From Gynuella sunshinyii YC6258 (GTDB lineage Bacteria; Pseudomonadota; Gammaproteobacteria; Pseudomonadales; Natronospirillaceae), in NCBI RefSeq assembly GCF_000940805.1, contig NZ_CP007142.1, forward strand, positions 2,084,593 through 2,148,592: a stretch of 64,000 bases of DNA, read 5' to 3'. Below, piece after piece: positions 51,972-60,783 of this stretch (its first letter is position 1; every line of letters starts with the position of its first letter). Both the position numbers and the translations under genes were made by a program. The notes below the pieces were generated by a model, which was not told where the DNA came from, ran no database searches, and saw only the letters and a program-made list of their open reading frames with translations.

Positions 51972-52571
51972 TCAGGGACGATAAGCACGTAGAAAAACAT
52001 CGACAGCTCTGGCTGCGGAGGCTTTCAGCTCGTCAGGATCAGGCCGTTCAATCGCGTTCAGAAACAAGGGATCGTAGTATTCGGCGATAATTAAAGCGAG
52101 AAAATGTTGGGCGCAAACCCGAGGTTCTGCCGAACAAAGATTTCCCTTTTTTATATGCTGTTCCAGAAAATTCTCCAGCTTCGTTAACCCTCGTTTGGGC
52201 CCGTGTTCGTAGAAAAACTGACCTATTTTTGAACGGTGAGCCTCATGCGCCACAATTTTTTCCAATGCCAGAATTTCGGGTTCGGTAATGGATTGAAGGT
52301 AAGTCTCTGAAAAGTTCTTCAATAACGGGAGCAGATCACCCTCGGCTTCCAAAGCGTTGAATGCTTCGGCCAGCTGTCTGCGAGCGAAAGTTTCCATCAC
52401 AGACAAGAAAACTTCCTCTTTTGAAGAAAAATAGTTGTATACGGTTGCTTTGGAAAAGCCCACCCGGCGGGCAATTTCATTCATCGATGCACTTTCAAAC
52501 CCTGTTTCACTGAACACCTGCCTCGCGGCATCGACGATGGCCAGACGGCGAGACTCACTTTTAACTCTCAT
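51972..52571 (-). CDS. TetR/AcrR-family transcriptional repressor
   Basis: A 199-aa regulator. The N-terminal helix-turn-helix is at about residues 8-55 (ARQVFSETGFESASMNEIAR, then VGFSKATVYNYFSSKEEVF), a canonical TetR domain; the C-terminal all-helical part resembles the AefR-type ligand-binding domain. It is divergent from the efflux operon starting at 52718, with a 146-bp shared control region containing a strong palindrome. This arrangement is typical of repressors that control an adjacent drug-efflux pump and themselves, released by a pump substrate. The ligand is unknown; the peptide made by the neighbouring NRPS is only a possibility. Confidence 0.93.
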   Translation of the reverse strand: MRVKSESRRLAIVDAARQVFSETGFESASMNEIARRVGFSKATVYNYFSSKEEVFLSVMETFARRQLAEAFNALEAEGDLLPLLKNFSETYLQSITEPEILALEKIVAHEAHRSKIGQFFYEHGPKRGLTKLENFLEQHIKKGNLCSAEPRVCAQHFLALIIAEYYDPLFLNAIERPDPDELKASAARAVDVFLRAYRP

Positions 52572-52637
52572 TAATCACATTGCTCCACGGTTAAGAAGTT
52601 CTCTTATCCTTGACTTTAAAAACGATGTCAATATTAT

Positions 52638-52659
52638 AACTAAACTGAACGGTTTAGTT
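52638..52659. promoter_or_regulatory. Palindromic operator, probable TetR site
   Basis: AACTAAAC (52638-52645), 6-nt centre TGAACG, GTTTAGTT (52652-52659): perfect 8-bp arms in the region shared by the divergent repressor and efflux genes. AT-rich sequence around it fits overlapping promoters. Confidence 0.8.
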
Positions 52660-52717
52660 CATTATAAAACCCTCCTCGTTAAATTCCTATAACATTTCCT
52701 ATTAAGAGGTTTTAGCA

Positions 52718-54130
52718 TTGCGTAAACAGTATTTAGCCCTGTATGTGGCCTTATTACTGGTTAGTGGTTGTGTGTCACTTCCGGATGAAGAACCCAGCCA
52801 TACCAGCATGGTCGATAAACTGCAGTATGAAAAATCAGTAACAATAGATACCGACTCCCTGTGGCCGGCGGATCAGTGGTGGCAGCGTTATCACGATGAC
52901 CAGCTCGACCAACTGATTGCCCGGGCGCTTGAGTCGGCTCCGAATCTGCAGATTGCTGCAGCCAGAATCAATCTGGCGCTTGCCAGCGTTCAGCAATCCG
53001 GGGCAGCGATGATGCCAACGATCTCCGCTAATGCGTCTGCCACTCAAACCCGTTTGAGTTACCACAACGGTAATGACTTTGTACCAAGAGGCTGGAATAC
53101 CTTTGGCAGTGCCACGTTGAACTTTGACTATGAATTGGACTTGTTTGGTAAAAACCGTGCACAGATAGCAGCTGCCACGTCAGAAATGTTTGCTTCGCAG
53201 GCAGAACAGGCTCAGGCGCGCCTTGTGTTGACAGCATCCATTACCAAGGCATATGCAGAACTCGCCCGGTTGTACGCCAATCTGGCCAACCTGTCAGAAG
53301 CCAGGGACATTCGTTTGAAAACCGTGCAGCTGACACGTAAACGGTATGATGAGGGACTGGAGAACAGAGGTTCCGTTCGCAGCGCAGAAGCAGCGCTGGC
53401 GTTGACGGAATCTTCATTATTGGAACTGCAGCAACAGATTCTTATACAAAAACACGCACTTTCTGCACTTGCTGGTGCCGGACCTGATGAGGGTGAGGCG
53501 CTGACCGAACCTGCATTAACTCTGGATGCCTCCCACGGTATACCAAGTGATGCAGGGATTAACCTGATTGGCCGTCGACCTGATATATCAGTATCCCGTT
53601 TGCAGGCGGAAGCAGCGGCACATCGCATAGGTGTAGCGAAATCGCGGTTCTATCCCAATGTTTCTTTGACAGGCTATATCGGTTCTCAGGCAATGGGACT
53701 GGAGAACTTGAATTTAGGTGGTTCTCTGGCCGGAGGCGTGGGGCCGGCAATATATCTACCTATCTTTCAGGGCGGCGCTATTAAAGCTGGCTATAAAGCA
53801 GCCGGTGCTCAATACGACAGTGCAGTGGCCACTTATAACCAGGCGGTAAACCGCGCTTTTCAGCAGCTGGCAGATGTTTCGACGCAACAGAAGTTCATGC
53901 AGCAGCGAATCAAAAAAATGCAACAGGCAGAAGCCGCGGCAGCAGATGCTTATCAGATAGTCAATCAGCGCTATGAAGGAGGCCTCACCGGTTACCTTGA
54001 AGTACTGAATGCTCAGGATAACTGGTTATCCAGCAAACGAAGTCTGGTAAACCTTCAATCTGAAGCCGTTTTTGTTGATGTTGAAACTGTACTTGTGCTT
54101 GGCGGCGGATTTATCGCTGAGCATTCCTGA
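52718..54130 (+). CDS. Outer-membrane efflux lipoprotein (OprM/NodT family)
   Basis: A 470-aa outer-membrane factor that forms the exit duct of a tripartite pump. The N-terminus is a lipoprotein signal peptide with lipobox LVSGC (cysteine near residue 18). The body has two long repeated helical segments of the OEP type (for example IGRRPDISVSRLQAEAAAHR). The start is TTG at 52718, with AGAGG about 10 bp upstream; no upstream ATG fits. It is first gene of an operon with an EmrA-like adaptor (26 bp downstream) and an EmrB-like transporter, and lies behind the TetR operator. Confidence 0.93.
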   Translation: MRKQYLALYVALLLVSGCVSLPDEEPSHTSMVDKLQYEKSVTIDTDSLWPADQWWQRYHDDQLDQLIARALESAPNLQIAAARINLALASVQQSGAAMMPTISANASATQTRLSYHNGNDFVPRGWNTFGSATLNFDYELDLFGKNRAQIAAATSEMFASQAEQAQARLVLTASITKAYAELARLYANLANLSEARDIRLKTVQLTRKRYDEGLENRGSVRSAEAALALTESSLLELQQQILIQKHALSALAGAGPDEGEALTEPALTLDASHGIPSDAGINLIGRRPDISVSRLQAEAAAHRIGVAKSRFYPNVSLTGYIGSQAMGLENLNLGGSLAGGVGPAIYLPIFQGGAIKAGYKAAGAQYDSAVATYNQAVNRAFQQLADVSTQQKFMQQRIKKMQQAEAAAADAYQIVNQRYEGGLTGYLEVLNAQDNWLSSKRSLVNLQSEAVFVDVETVLVLGGGFIAEHS

Positions 54131-54156
54131 ATCCAAAATTATCTAGAGAGAATCCC

Positions 54157-55347
54157 ATGTCTGAAGTATCTAAAGAAATGGAGACAACTGCTGTGTCTCA
54201 AACTCGTCGCAACATGTTTTTACTATTCTTTATCGTCGTGATTCTGGCGGGAGGGGGCAGTTTTGCCTATTGGTACTTTATAAGCTCCAAATATATATCC
54301 ACGGACAACGCTTACACTAATGTCGAAACCGCACAGGTAACGCCAGCCGTTGGCGGTATCGTAACCGAAGTAAAAGTGAATGATACCCAGCAGGTTAAAC
54401 AGGGTGATGTACTGGTCATCATTGACAATACCGATGCCAGTATCGCGTTGGCACAAGCTGCGGCTGATTTGGAACTGGCCCGCCGTCGGGTACAGGGATA
54501 TCAGGCCCTGGATGAAAACCTGACCGCGCAAATTGCTGCCCGAAAAGCAGATAAGGAACGCACCGCGGCACAGTTGGATGCTGCCAAATCCAATCTTGTC
54601 AGGGCCCGATTGGATTTTGATCGGCGTAAAGGCCTGGTGAATTCCGGTTCGGTTTCAGCAGAAGATCTTTCCAATGCCCAGAATGCACTGACCCGTGCAA
54701 TGGCCGATTTGAAAATCGCTGAGTCAAGTCTGCATCAGAGCGAAGCGAATTATAACAGTGCGATCGGTGCACAAAAGGCCAATGCGGTACAGATCATCAA
54801 TACCGATATTGAAAACAACCCAGAAGTACTGGCCGCCAAAGCCCGTTACGAGCAGGCCCAGGTGAACCTGGACAGAACCGTCATTTATGCACCGATCTCC
54901 GGGGTTGTTGCCAAACGTCAGGTACAGGTGGGGCGTCGTGTTCAAATTGGTGAGCCTTTGATGACACTGGTTCCGACCGATCAGATATACGTCGATGCCA
55001 ACTTCAAAGAAGTTGAACTCAGCCAGGTCAAACCCGGACAAATAGCCACGCTGACAGCAGACATTTATGGTGAAGATGTTGTATTCCGCGGAGTTGTGTC
55101 TGGATTTTCCGGTGGTACAGGCTCTGCTTTTTCACTCATCCCTGCACAGAATGCCACCGGCAACTGGATTAAAGTGGTTCAGCGCCTTCCGGTTCGCATA
55201 GAACTCGATGCGAATGAGTTGAGCAAGCATCCACTACGGGTCGGTCTTTCAATGGAAGTGAAGGTACATTTGAACGAAGAGACCCAGGATAAACTGGCAC
55301 GTATCAATGGGCTGTCTGATTTAGATGCTGACCAATATTTAAGGTAA
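54157..55347 (+). CDS. EmrA-like membrane fusion protein (HlyD family)
   Basis: A 396-aa periplasmic adaptor anchored by one N-terminal transmembrane segment (MFLLFFIVVILAGGGSFAYW, about residues 20-40). A lipoyl-like domain (TDNAYTNVETAQVTPAVGG), a long coiled-coil hairpin rich in Ala, Gln and Lys (about 95-215), the second lipoyl half (VIYAPISGVVAKRQVQVGRR) and a beta-barrel follow in the order usual for EmrA/HlyD proteins. It links the MFS pump encoded next to the outer-membrane factor encoded before. It ends 8 bp before the next start. Confidence 0.94.
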   Translation: MSEVSKEMETTAVSQTRRNMFLLFFIVVILAGGGSFAYWYFISSKYISTDNAYTNVETAQVTPAVGGIVTEVKVNDTQQVKQGDVLVIIDNTDASIALAQAAADLELARRRVQGYQALDENLTAQIAARKADKERTAAQLDAAKSNLVRARLDFDRRKGLVNSGSVSAEDLSNAQNALTRAMADLKIAESSLHQSEANYNSAIGAQKANAVQIINTDIENNPEVLAAKARYEQAQVNLDRTVIYAPISGVVAKRQVQVGRRVQIGEPLMTLVPTDQIYVDANFKEVELSQVKPGQIATLTADIYGEDVVFRGVVSGFSGGTGSAFSLIPAQNATGNWIKVVQRLPVRIELDANELSKHPLRVGLSMEVKVHLNEETQDKLARINGLSDLDADQYLR

Positions 55348-55355
55348 GTTGAACA

Positions 55356-56894
55356 ATGAGAACAACAGCGATTGATGAAAGTCCCAAGCCCCTGGCGGGT
55401 ATACAACTTTTATTGGGAACGCTGGTATTGGCAATGGCAAATTTTCTGGCCATTCTCGATACCACGATTGCCAATGTTTCTGTTTCAAATATTGCCGGGG
55501 CAATGGGAACGACCTCATCCCAGGGAACCTATGTAATTACCTCTTATGCCGTTGCAGAGGCGATTGCAGTACCACTTACCGGATGGCTCGCAGCTCGCTT
55601 TGGTTCTATTCGGGTATTTGTGACATGTTTCTTTTTGTTTGGAATTTTTTCCATCGCCTGCGGTTTAGCAACCAGTATGGGAATGCTGGTTTTTTTCCGT
55701 ATATTGTTAGGATTCTGTGGTGGTCCGTTGATGCCTTTGTCACAAACACTGATGATCCGGATATTTCCGGCCAACAAATCCCATGCTGCCATTGGTATCT
55801 GGAGCATGATGACATTGGTGGCACCGATCATGGGACCGATCCTGGGAGGGGTATTGTGTGATCAGTTAGGATGGGAATATATCTTTCTGGTAAAAGCCCC
55901 GCTTGCCATTATTGCAGCCTTCTTATGTTGGAAACTATTGCGCTCATTTGAAACCAAAACCGAGAAAGTGGGAGTCGACAAAGTCGGACTGATTCTGCTC
56001 GTAATCTGGGTAGGCGCATTACAGCTAATGTTGGATGAAGGAAAAGATCTGGACTGGTTCTCATCCACCTGGATCGTTTTTCTGGCGATAGTCGCCTTGC
56101 TGGGATTTGTGGCTTTCCTGATTTGGGAGCTGACAGAGAAGCATCCGATCGTTGATCTGAAAATATTCCGACACCGAGGATTCAGCTTCAGCATGGTGAC
56201 ATTGTCGTTGGCATTTGGTGCTTTTTTTGGAATCACCGTGCTGACCCCCATGTGGTTGCAGATGTACATGGGATATACCGCAACCATCGCCGGTTATGCG
56301 ACAGCTACCATGGGCGTTCTGGCTGTGTTCATAGCACCCGGAATTGCGAGCTTATCGTCGAAATTTGATCCCCGGCCCATGGTGTTCCTGGGAGTCGTAT
56401 GGCTGGGAGGATGGACCCTGTATCGCAGCTTCGGCAACCTGGATATGACTTTCGCCCAGATCAGCGTGCCCATGTTATTTCAGGGATTGGGAACACCATT
56501 GTTCTTCGTACCATTAACGGCTGTTGCATTGGGTGCTGTTACCTTCAGCGAAATGAATTCAGCCGCAGGGCTCATGAATTTTATCCGCACACTTTCAGGT
56601 GCAGTTGCCACATCCCTGGTGAACACGCAATGGGAGAGTCAAAGTACCTATGTGCATGCGGAGCTGGCCGGTCTGACTGATCGAACCGGTGCCGCTACAG
56701 ACCTGATGATACAAAGCGGAATTTCGAAGGAACAGACCATCGGCATTATTGATCGGTTGCTGCATCAGGAAAGTGTGATGATTGCCACCAATCATATATT
56801 TATAAGTATCAGTGCCATATTCATGATAGCCGCATTCATAATCTGGTTTACACCAAAACCAGCACTGAAAGCCGACATAAGTTCAGTGCACTAA
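55356..56894 (+). CDS. EmrB/QacA-type MFS drug transporter (DHA2 family, 14 TM)
   Basis: A 512-aa integral membrane proton antiporter. Many hydrophobic segments fit 14 transmembrane helices. Family motifs are visible: LDTTIANVSVSNIAG in helix 1, GWLAARFGSIRVF after helix 2, and GPILGGVLCDQLGWEYIF in helix 5. With the EmrA-like and OprM-like products it forms a tripartite pump that moves hydrophobic compounds across both membranes. It is the last gene of the TetR-controlled operon and is followed by a strong terminator. It may export the NRPS product or provide resistance, but only proximity (7 kb) supports this. Confidence 0.94.
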   Translation: MRTTAIDESPKPLAGIQLLLGTLVLAMANFLAILDTTIANVSVSNIAGAMGTTSSQGTYVITSYAVAEAIAVPLTGWLAARFGSIRVFVTCFFLFGIFSIACGLATSMGMLVFFRILLGFCGGPLMPLSQTLMIRIFPANKSHAAIGIWSMMTLVAPIMGPILGGVLCDQLGWEYIFLVKAPLAIIAAFLCWKLLRSFETKTEKVGVDKVGLILLVIWVGALQLMLDEGKDLDWFSSTWIVFLAIVALLGFVAFLIWELTEKHPIVDLKIFRHRGFSFSMVTLSLAFGAFFGITVLTPMWLQMYMGYTATIAGYATATMGVLAVFIAPGIASLSSKFDPRPMVFLGVVWLGGWTLYRSFGNLDMTFAQISVPMLFQGLGTPLFFVPLTAVALGAVTFSEMNSAAGLMNFIRTLSGAVATSLVNTQWESQSTYVHAELAGLTDRTGAATDLMIQSGISKEQTIGIIDRLLHQESVMIATNHIFISISAIFMIAAFIIWFTPKPALKADISSVH

Positions 56895-56911
56895 CTGAAC
56901 AGTCAAACTCA

Positions 56912-56927
56912 GTTGATCATGATCAAC
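56912..56927. repeat. Perfect 16-bp palindrome after the efflux operon
   Basis: GTTGATCATGATCAAC is fully self-complementary and lies between the transporter stop and its terminator hairpin. Its role is unknown. Confidence 0.5.
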
Positions 56928-56939
56928 ATCCTGTCAGAG

Positions 56940-56975
56940 GCGCGTCTGAACCCATGTTCAGATGCGCTTTTTTTT
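56940..56975 (+). terminator. Intrinsic terminator of the efflux operon
   Basis: GCGCGTCTGAAC (56940-56951), loop CCAT, GTTCAGATGCGC (56956-56967), then eight T. A 12-bp stem with a single mismatch, 46 bp after the transporter stop. Confidence 0.88.
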
Positions 56976-57026
56976 AAGGGCATAACCACTCTCCACACCC
57001 ATATCAGAAAGAAAGTTCAGCGCCGT

Positions 57027-57260
57027 TCATCGCAGCTGCTTTAAATCCTCCACCGCTGACTGAATGCCACTGGTTTGACGGTCAATTTCCGTTATAAGAC
57101 TCATGACCAACCGCCCGATATCGGATCGTTTCTCATTCTCAGAGTTCAATAAAATACAACCGATGGATTCATACTGCTTGAGTTTGGACTGTATTTTATT
57201 CAATTGATAATCGATCAGCTTCAACTGTGACTGATAACGTCTTTCGGATTCTGTTTTCAT
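57027..57260 (-). CDS. Small hypothetical protein, coiled-coil-like
   Basis: A 77-aa highly charged, helical protein (heptad-like YQSQLKLIDYQLNKIQSKL); no family recognised. ATG at 57260-57258 has GGAG 9 bp upstream on the minus strand. It lies 43 bp after the other small minus-strand gene and probably shares its transcript. No signal peptide or membrane segment. Confidence 0.6.
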   Translation of the reverse strand: MKTESERRYQSQLKLIDYQLNKIQSKLKQYESIGCILLNSENEKRSDIGRLVMSLITEIDRQTSGIQSAVEDLKQLR

Positions 57261-57303
57261 CAGTGAGACTCCATGCGAAATGAAAAATTGCCCCCGTACC
57301 GGG

Positions 57304-57543
57304 TTATCGAATATCGCCTAAAGCGGAATAAATACTGTCCATCTGCACATGCAAATGCTGCAAAAAACCGTACGCTGCTCTGGCCACATTGGCAGTGGTT
57401 TCGTCATCCGATTCGGCCAGCATCAGTGCAATCGCCTGACCACCATTGAGCGTAGTGATCGTTGTGCACAGATCGCGCTTGATCAGTTCCAGTTGAGAGA
57501 GATTGAATGAAGTGCTTGAGGTGGGCGTGGAGTCTGTCGTCAT
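57304..57543 (-). CDS. Small hypothetical protein with Ser/Thr-rich N-terminus
   Basis: A 79-aa protein starting MTTDSTPTSSTSFNLSQLEL. I choose this start at 57543 because AGAGGAA lies 9 nt before it; the longer open frame to 57585 lacks a ribosome site. The body is predicted helical (GGQAIALMLAESDDETTANV). No family recognised. It precedes the 77-aa gene in the same direction and follows a GC-rich structured leader, an arrangement seen for short conserved genes of unknown role in related bacteria. Confidence 0.55.
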   Translation of the reverse strand: MTTDSTPTSSTSFNLSQLELIKRDLCTTITTLNGGQAIALMLAESDDETTANVARAAYGFLQHLHVQMDSIYSALGDIR

Positions 57544-57585
57544 GGCATATGATTCCTCTGTGATCGCATGGATTCTGCCCCTCAC

Positions 57586-58021
57586 AGGGATTCATATGAC
57601 GTTTTGGGGGCAGAGTCGGCGAGTCGCAACAAACCGCTCACAGAGACGCGGCCCAGCCGAAACTGGCCCGCCGACCTGCCATAAAACGGGCAGGTGCGCG
57701 AGTGCGCAGGCATATCACAGGCGCTGAGCGCCTAATGCCTCTCTGTGACTAAAGCGGGGTTGCGATCCCGACGCCGGATTTTGCCGGCGCGCGGCTATGT
57801 TACGTGAAAAGTCTGGTTGGGGGCAACAGTGCGCCTTGGGGAGAGGTTTGAGAGTGTATAAACATGAAACTGAGCGAAATCAATTTAAAGCCAGACTTTG
57901 TATTGCTGGTTTTTGGTAGAGGGACTATTTTGGATAAGGTGTGGAATGTGTAGACGTTGTTTAAGTAAAAAATATGATGAGATAGATACAGTTCTCCTCA
58001 GGGGAACAAAAGGAACATCTT
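57586..58021. other. Structured GC-rich leader / intergenic region
   Basis: No protein gene recognised. 57600-57800 is packed with hairpins: CCTGCC/GGCAGG (57675-57694), GGCGCTGAGCGCC (57720-57732) nested in TCACAG/CTGTGA (57715-57748), and CGCCGG/CCGGCG (57772-57789). It is upstream of the minus-strand small-gene pair and could be their 5' leader or an RNA gene. 57800-58021 turns AT-rich and should hold the promoter of the ATPase gene. Confidence 0.45.
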
Positions 58022-59674
58022 ATGCCAAATGTACCAAAGTCTGAATTCGTTTATAGAAAACACATGAGTGTTGGAGAGGCTGATGCTGAAAATGATCAGT
58101 CTTTCTTGGAGGATTGCTTTGTTGATATTGGAGATTATGAGGTTCTATGTAATACCTCTGCCCCTCAGTGTATTGTGCTGGGTCGAACCGGTGCAGGTAA
58201 GAGTGCTTTATTAGAGCAAGTACGTAGAAATCAAGAACGAGTAATAAGTATTGAGCCAGAAGAGCTGGCACTAAGACATATTTCAAATTCAACTATCTTG
58301 ACGTTTTTTGAAAATTTGGGTGTAAACCTGGACATTTTCTACAATCTATTGTGGCAACATACTTTTGCTGTAGAGCTAATAAAGATTGAATATAAAATCG
58401 ACTCGGTTCAAAAGAAAGATTCTTTTTTTTCCACAGTTTCATCTCTTATAAAAGGAAACTCAAAAAAACAACAAGCGCTGTCATATATCGAAGAATGGGG
58501 AGAGAAGTTCTGGTTGGATACTGAATCAAGAATTAAGGACTTCACCGAAAAACTGGAGTCTAATTTAAAACAGACCGTTAGTGGTAAAGTTCCAGGTATT
58601 GAACTAAAAATTTCTTCGGGAAAATCGTTGACGGAAGAGCAAAAATCTGAAGTGATATATTATGGAAAGAGGGTTGTAAGTGATGTTCAAATATCAAAAT
58701 TATCAAAAATTATTGAACTTCTTTCAGAAGATATATTTAATGATCCTCAAAAAAAAACTTATATCGTAATTGATCGGTTAGACGAAAACTGGGTAGAAGA
58801 TCATCTTAGGTATAAATTAATTCGGGCCTTAATAGAAACTACCAAGAAGTTTAGATCTATAGAGCCTGTTAAGATTATATTTACTCTTCGAACAGACCTT
58901 TTAAATCGTGTTTTGGACCAGACTAGAGACTCTGGTTTTCAGAAAGAAAAATATGATAGTCTTTTTCTAACTTTGAGATGGGAAAAATTACAAATAAAGA
59001 GTATTTTAGATAAAAGAATTAATAAACTTCTAAAAAATAAATACACCAAAAACGATGTTTTTTTTGATGATATATTTCCTCCGAAATTGGATGGTTTAAG
59101 AGGAGATGATTATATAATTGATCGTACCTTTTTGCGGCCAAGAGATGCTATTGCTTTCGTAAATCATTGCTTGATTGAATCAGAGGGTAAGACTGAGATA
59201 ACTGGCTCTATCGTGAAGATGGCAGAGAAAGGGTACTCATATGATAGGCTTGAATCACTAAAATATGAGTGGTTTGTAGAACATCCTAATCTCGAAAAGT
59301 ACATAGATATGCTCCACAAAATGAAGAAGAGATTTAAAGTTGGAATTGTTGATAATTCTATTTTCGATAAGCTAATTGAAAAACTATTTGACCAAGATAC
59401 TTCTAGAGCTGATGATGTTGTTAAACTGGCATATGAATATATAAATAACTCATATCCGAAAACAGAAGAAATTCTAACGGAATTGAAACAGAAATTATTC
59501 TTTACCTTATATAAAGTGGGTGTTGTCGGTATTAAGGTTGATGGTGTTAGTAGCGTAAAATGGATTCAGAATAGAACTCAGGATCTAAACTATTCAAAAA
59601 TAAATAATAATTCAATTATCTATATTCATAAGGTCTTATGGCGAGTATTAGCTATTAACACGACAGATAAATAA
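58022..59674 (+). CDS. P-loop ATPase, Sll1717-like; possible defence gene
   Basis: A 550-aa protein with Walker A GRTGAGKSA (about residues 54-62, K60) and a Walker B-like YIVIDRLDENW (D251, D254), in the style of STAND/KAP-type ATPases; the opening region (FVDIGDYEVL...CIVLGRTGAGKS) resembles proteins named Sll1717-family P-loop ATPases. A sensor-like TLRTDLLNRV follows near 290. The C-terminal half has no domain that I recognise. The gene is strikingly AT-rich compared with its surroundings, with many A-runs, which suggests recent acquisition. ATG at 58022 follows AAAAGGAA. Proteins of this type often occur in antiviral or accessory islands, but no effector domain can be named here. Confidence 0.8.
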   Translation: MPNVPKSEFVYRKHMSVGEADAENDQSFLEDCFVDIGDYEVLCNTSAPQCIVLGRTGAGKSALLEQVRRNQERVISIEPEELALRHISNSTILTFFENLGVNLDIFYNLLWQHTFAVELIKIEYKIDSVQKKDSFFSTVSSLIKGNSKKQQALSYIEEWGEKFWLDTESRIKDFTEKLESNLKQTVSGKVPGIELKISSGKSLTEEQKSEVIYYGKRVVSDVQISKLSKIIELLSEDIFNDPQKKTYIVIDRLDENWVEDHLRYKLIRALIETTKKFRSIEPVKIIFTLRTDLLNRVLDQTRDSGFQKEKYDSLFLTLRWEKLQIKSILDKRINKLLKNKYTKNDVFFDDIFPPKLDGLRGDDYIIDRTFLRPRDAIAFVNHCLIESEGKTEITGSIVKMAEKGYSYDRLESLKYEWFVEHPNLEKYIDMLHKMKKRFKVGIVDNSIFDKLIEKLFDQDTSRADDVVKLAYEYINNSYPKTEEILTELKQKLFFTLYKVGVVGIKVDGVSSVKWIQNRTQDLNYSKINNNSIIYIHKVLWRVLAINTTDK

Positions 59675-59723
59675 TTAGTCATTTATTGTGTAATAATTTT
59701 TTTCATTTTACGATTGAAAGAGT

Positions 59724-60149
59724 ATGGAATATAAGAACATCGTCGAAAAAATACTCGGCACATTGAACGCACACGAAGAGCAGGGTGAGCTGGTGATTAT
59801 CTCAACAATGCCGGAGATCATTGCCCGAGACATCTTTCACACTGCAATAGAGGAATGGCTTAAGGGGTTGGATGTCGAGCACGAACCTGTCGAGTGTACT
59901 ATGCCATACTTGCTGGATCAGACCTGTTCGAAATTATCGCATAGATTTGCAATAGAACTTGAGCGGGCTAGGGAAATTATTGATGCCTATTATACTCAAT
60001 GGTGTAAGACTCGTAGCATTAAAGAAATTGCGGAAATATACTGGCATGAAACACCCTCAGAGATGGCCAAGCGAGCTTATTGGAGTGTAGTCATGAAAAA
60101 GCCGGATAATCGTAACTTAGATTATCTTGAATGGAGAAAGCAGTGCTGA
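59724..60149 (+). CDS. Hypothetical protein
   Basis: A 141-aa soluble protein, no family recognised. Features: an acidic N-terminal half (HEEQGELVIISTMPEII), a central cysteine pair region (VECTMPYLLDQTCSK) and a basic C-terminus. ATG at 59724 has only a weak, very close AAAGAG. It lies 49 bp after the ATPase gene on the same strand and could be its partner, although its base composition is less AT-rich, which argues against a single transferred unit. Confidence 0.55.
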   Translation: MEYKNIVEKILGTLNAHEEQGELVIISTMPEIIARDIFHTAIEEWLKGLDVEHEPVECTMPYLLDQTCSKLSHRFAIELERAREIIDAYYTQWCKTRSIKEIAEIYWHETPSEMAKRAYWSVVMKKPDNRNLDYLEWRKQC

Positions 60150-60236
60150 CAATAGTCGCAAGGGGCAGCACAAGGAATCAGGTACTAGCGGGGCAATAAA
60201 AAAATAAACAATTGCTCATCAAAGGAGATCATACCC

Positions 60237-60776
60237 ATGGCAAGACCCACTACAAAACAGGCATTACTCGAAGCAGCAAACACAAATTTTGAAGCGCTCT
60301 GGCAAACCATTGATTCCATGACGAAAACCGCTCTGGCAACTGAGTTTGATTTTTCAGATGACGTTAAGAAAAAAGAAGCCCACTGGCAGCGGGACAAAAA
60401 TCTTCGGGATGTATTGATCCACCTCTACGAGTGGCATCAGCTGCTGATACATTGGATAGAATCAAATATGGCCGGAAACAAAGCCGACTTTCTGCCCGAG
60501 CCCTATAACTGGAAAACCTACGGTGAAATGAACGTAGAGTTCTGGCAGAAACACCAGAAAACCAAACTTGAAAAATCCAAAGACATGTTAAAAACAAGCC
60601 ACCAATCGGTATTGCAGTTAATAGAAAATTTCTCAAACGAACAGCTGTTTACCAAAAAAGTGTACGACTGGACCGGTACAACTACCCTTGGAAGCTATTG
60701 CGTATCCGCTACTTCCAGTCACTACGACTGGGCGGTCAAAAAAATAAAGGCGCATATTAAGAAATGTTCCGGGTAG
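60237..60776 (+). CDS. ClbS/DfsB-family four-helix-bundle protein
   Basis: A 179-aa cytoplasmic protein of the DUF1706 family: start MARPTTKQALLEAANTNFEA, central LRDVLIHLYEWHQLLIHWIE and PEPYNWKTYGEMNVEFWQ, and the C-terminal TLGSYCVSATSSHYDWAVKK. ClbS in this family protects producers of the genotoxin colibactin by acting on its electrophilic warhead; most relatives have no known substrate. ATG at 60237 has a strong AAAGGAG (60221-60227). The following PD-(D/E)XK-like gene starts 7 bp after its stop. Self-protection related to the NRPS product is conceivable but the cluster is 13 kb away. Confidence 0.85.
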   Translation: MARPTTKQALLEAANTNFEALWQTIDSMTKTALATEFDFSDDVKKKEAHWQRDKNLRDVLIHLYEWHQLLIHWIESNMAGNKADFLPEPYNWKTYGEMNVEFWQKHQKTKLEKSKDMLKTSHQSVLQLIENFSNEQLFTKKVYDWTGTTTLGSYCVSATSSHYDWAVKKIKAHIKKCSG

Positions 60777-60783
60777 TTGATCG

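Noticed and set aside
50000-52000. CRISPR array or cas genes next to the CARF nuclease
   Set aside because: I scanned both flanks and found no regularly spaced repeats and no Cas-like coding.
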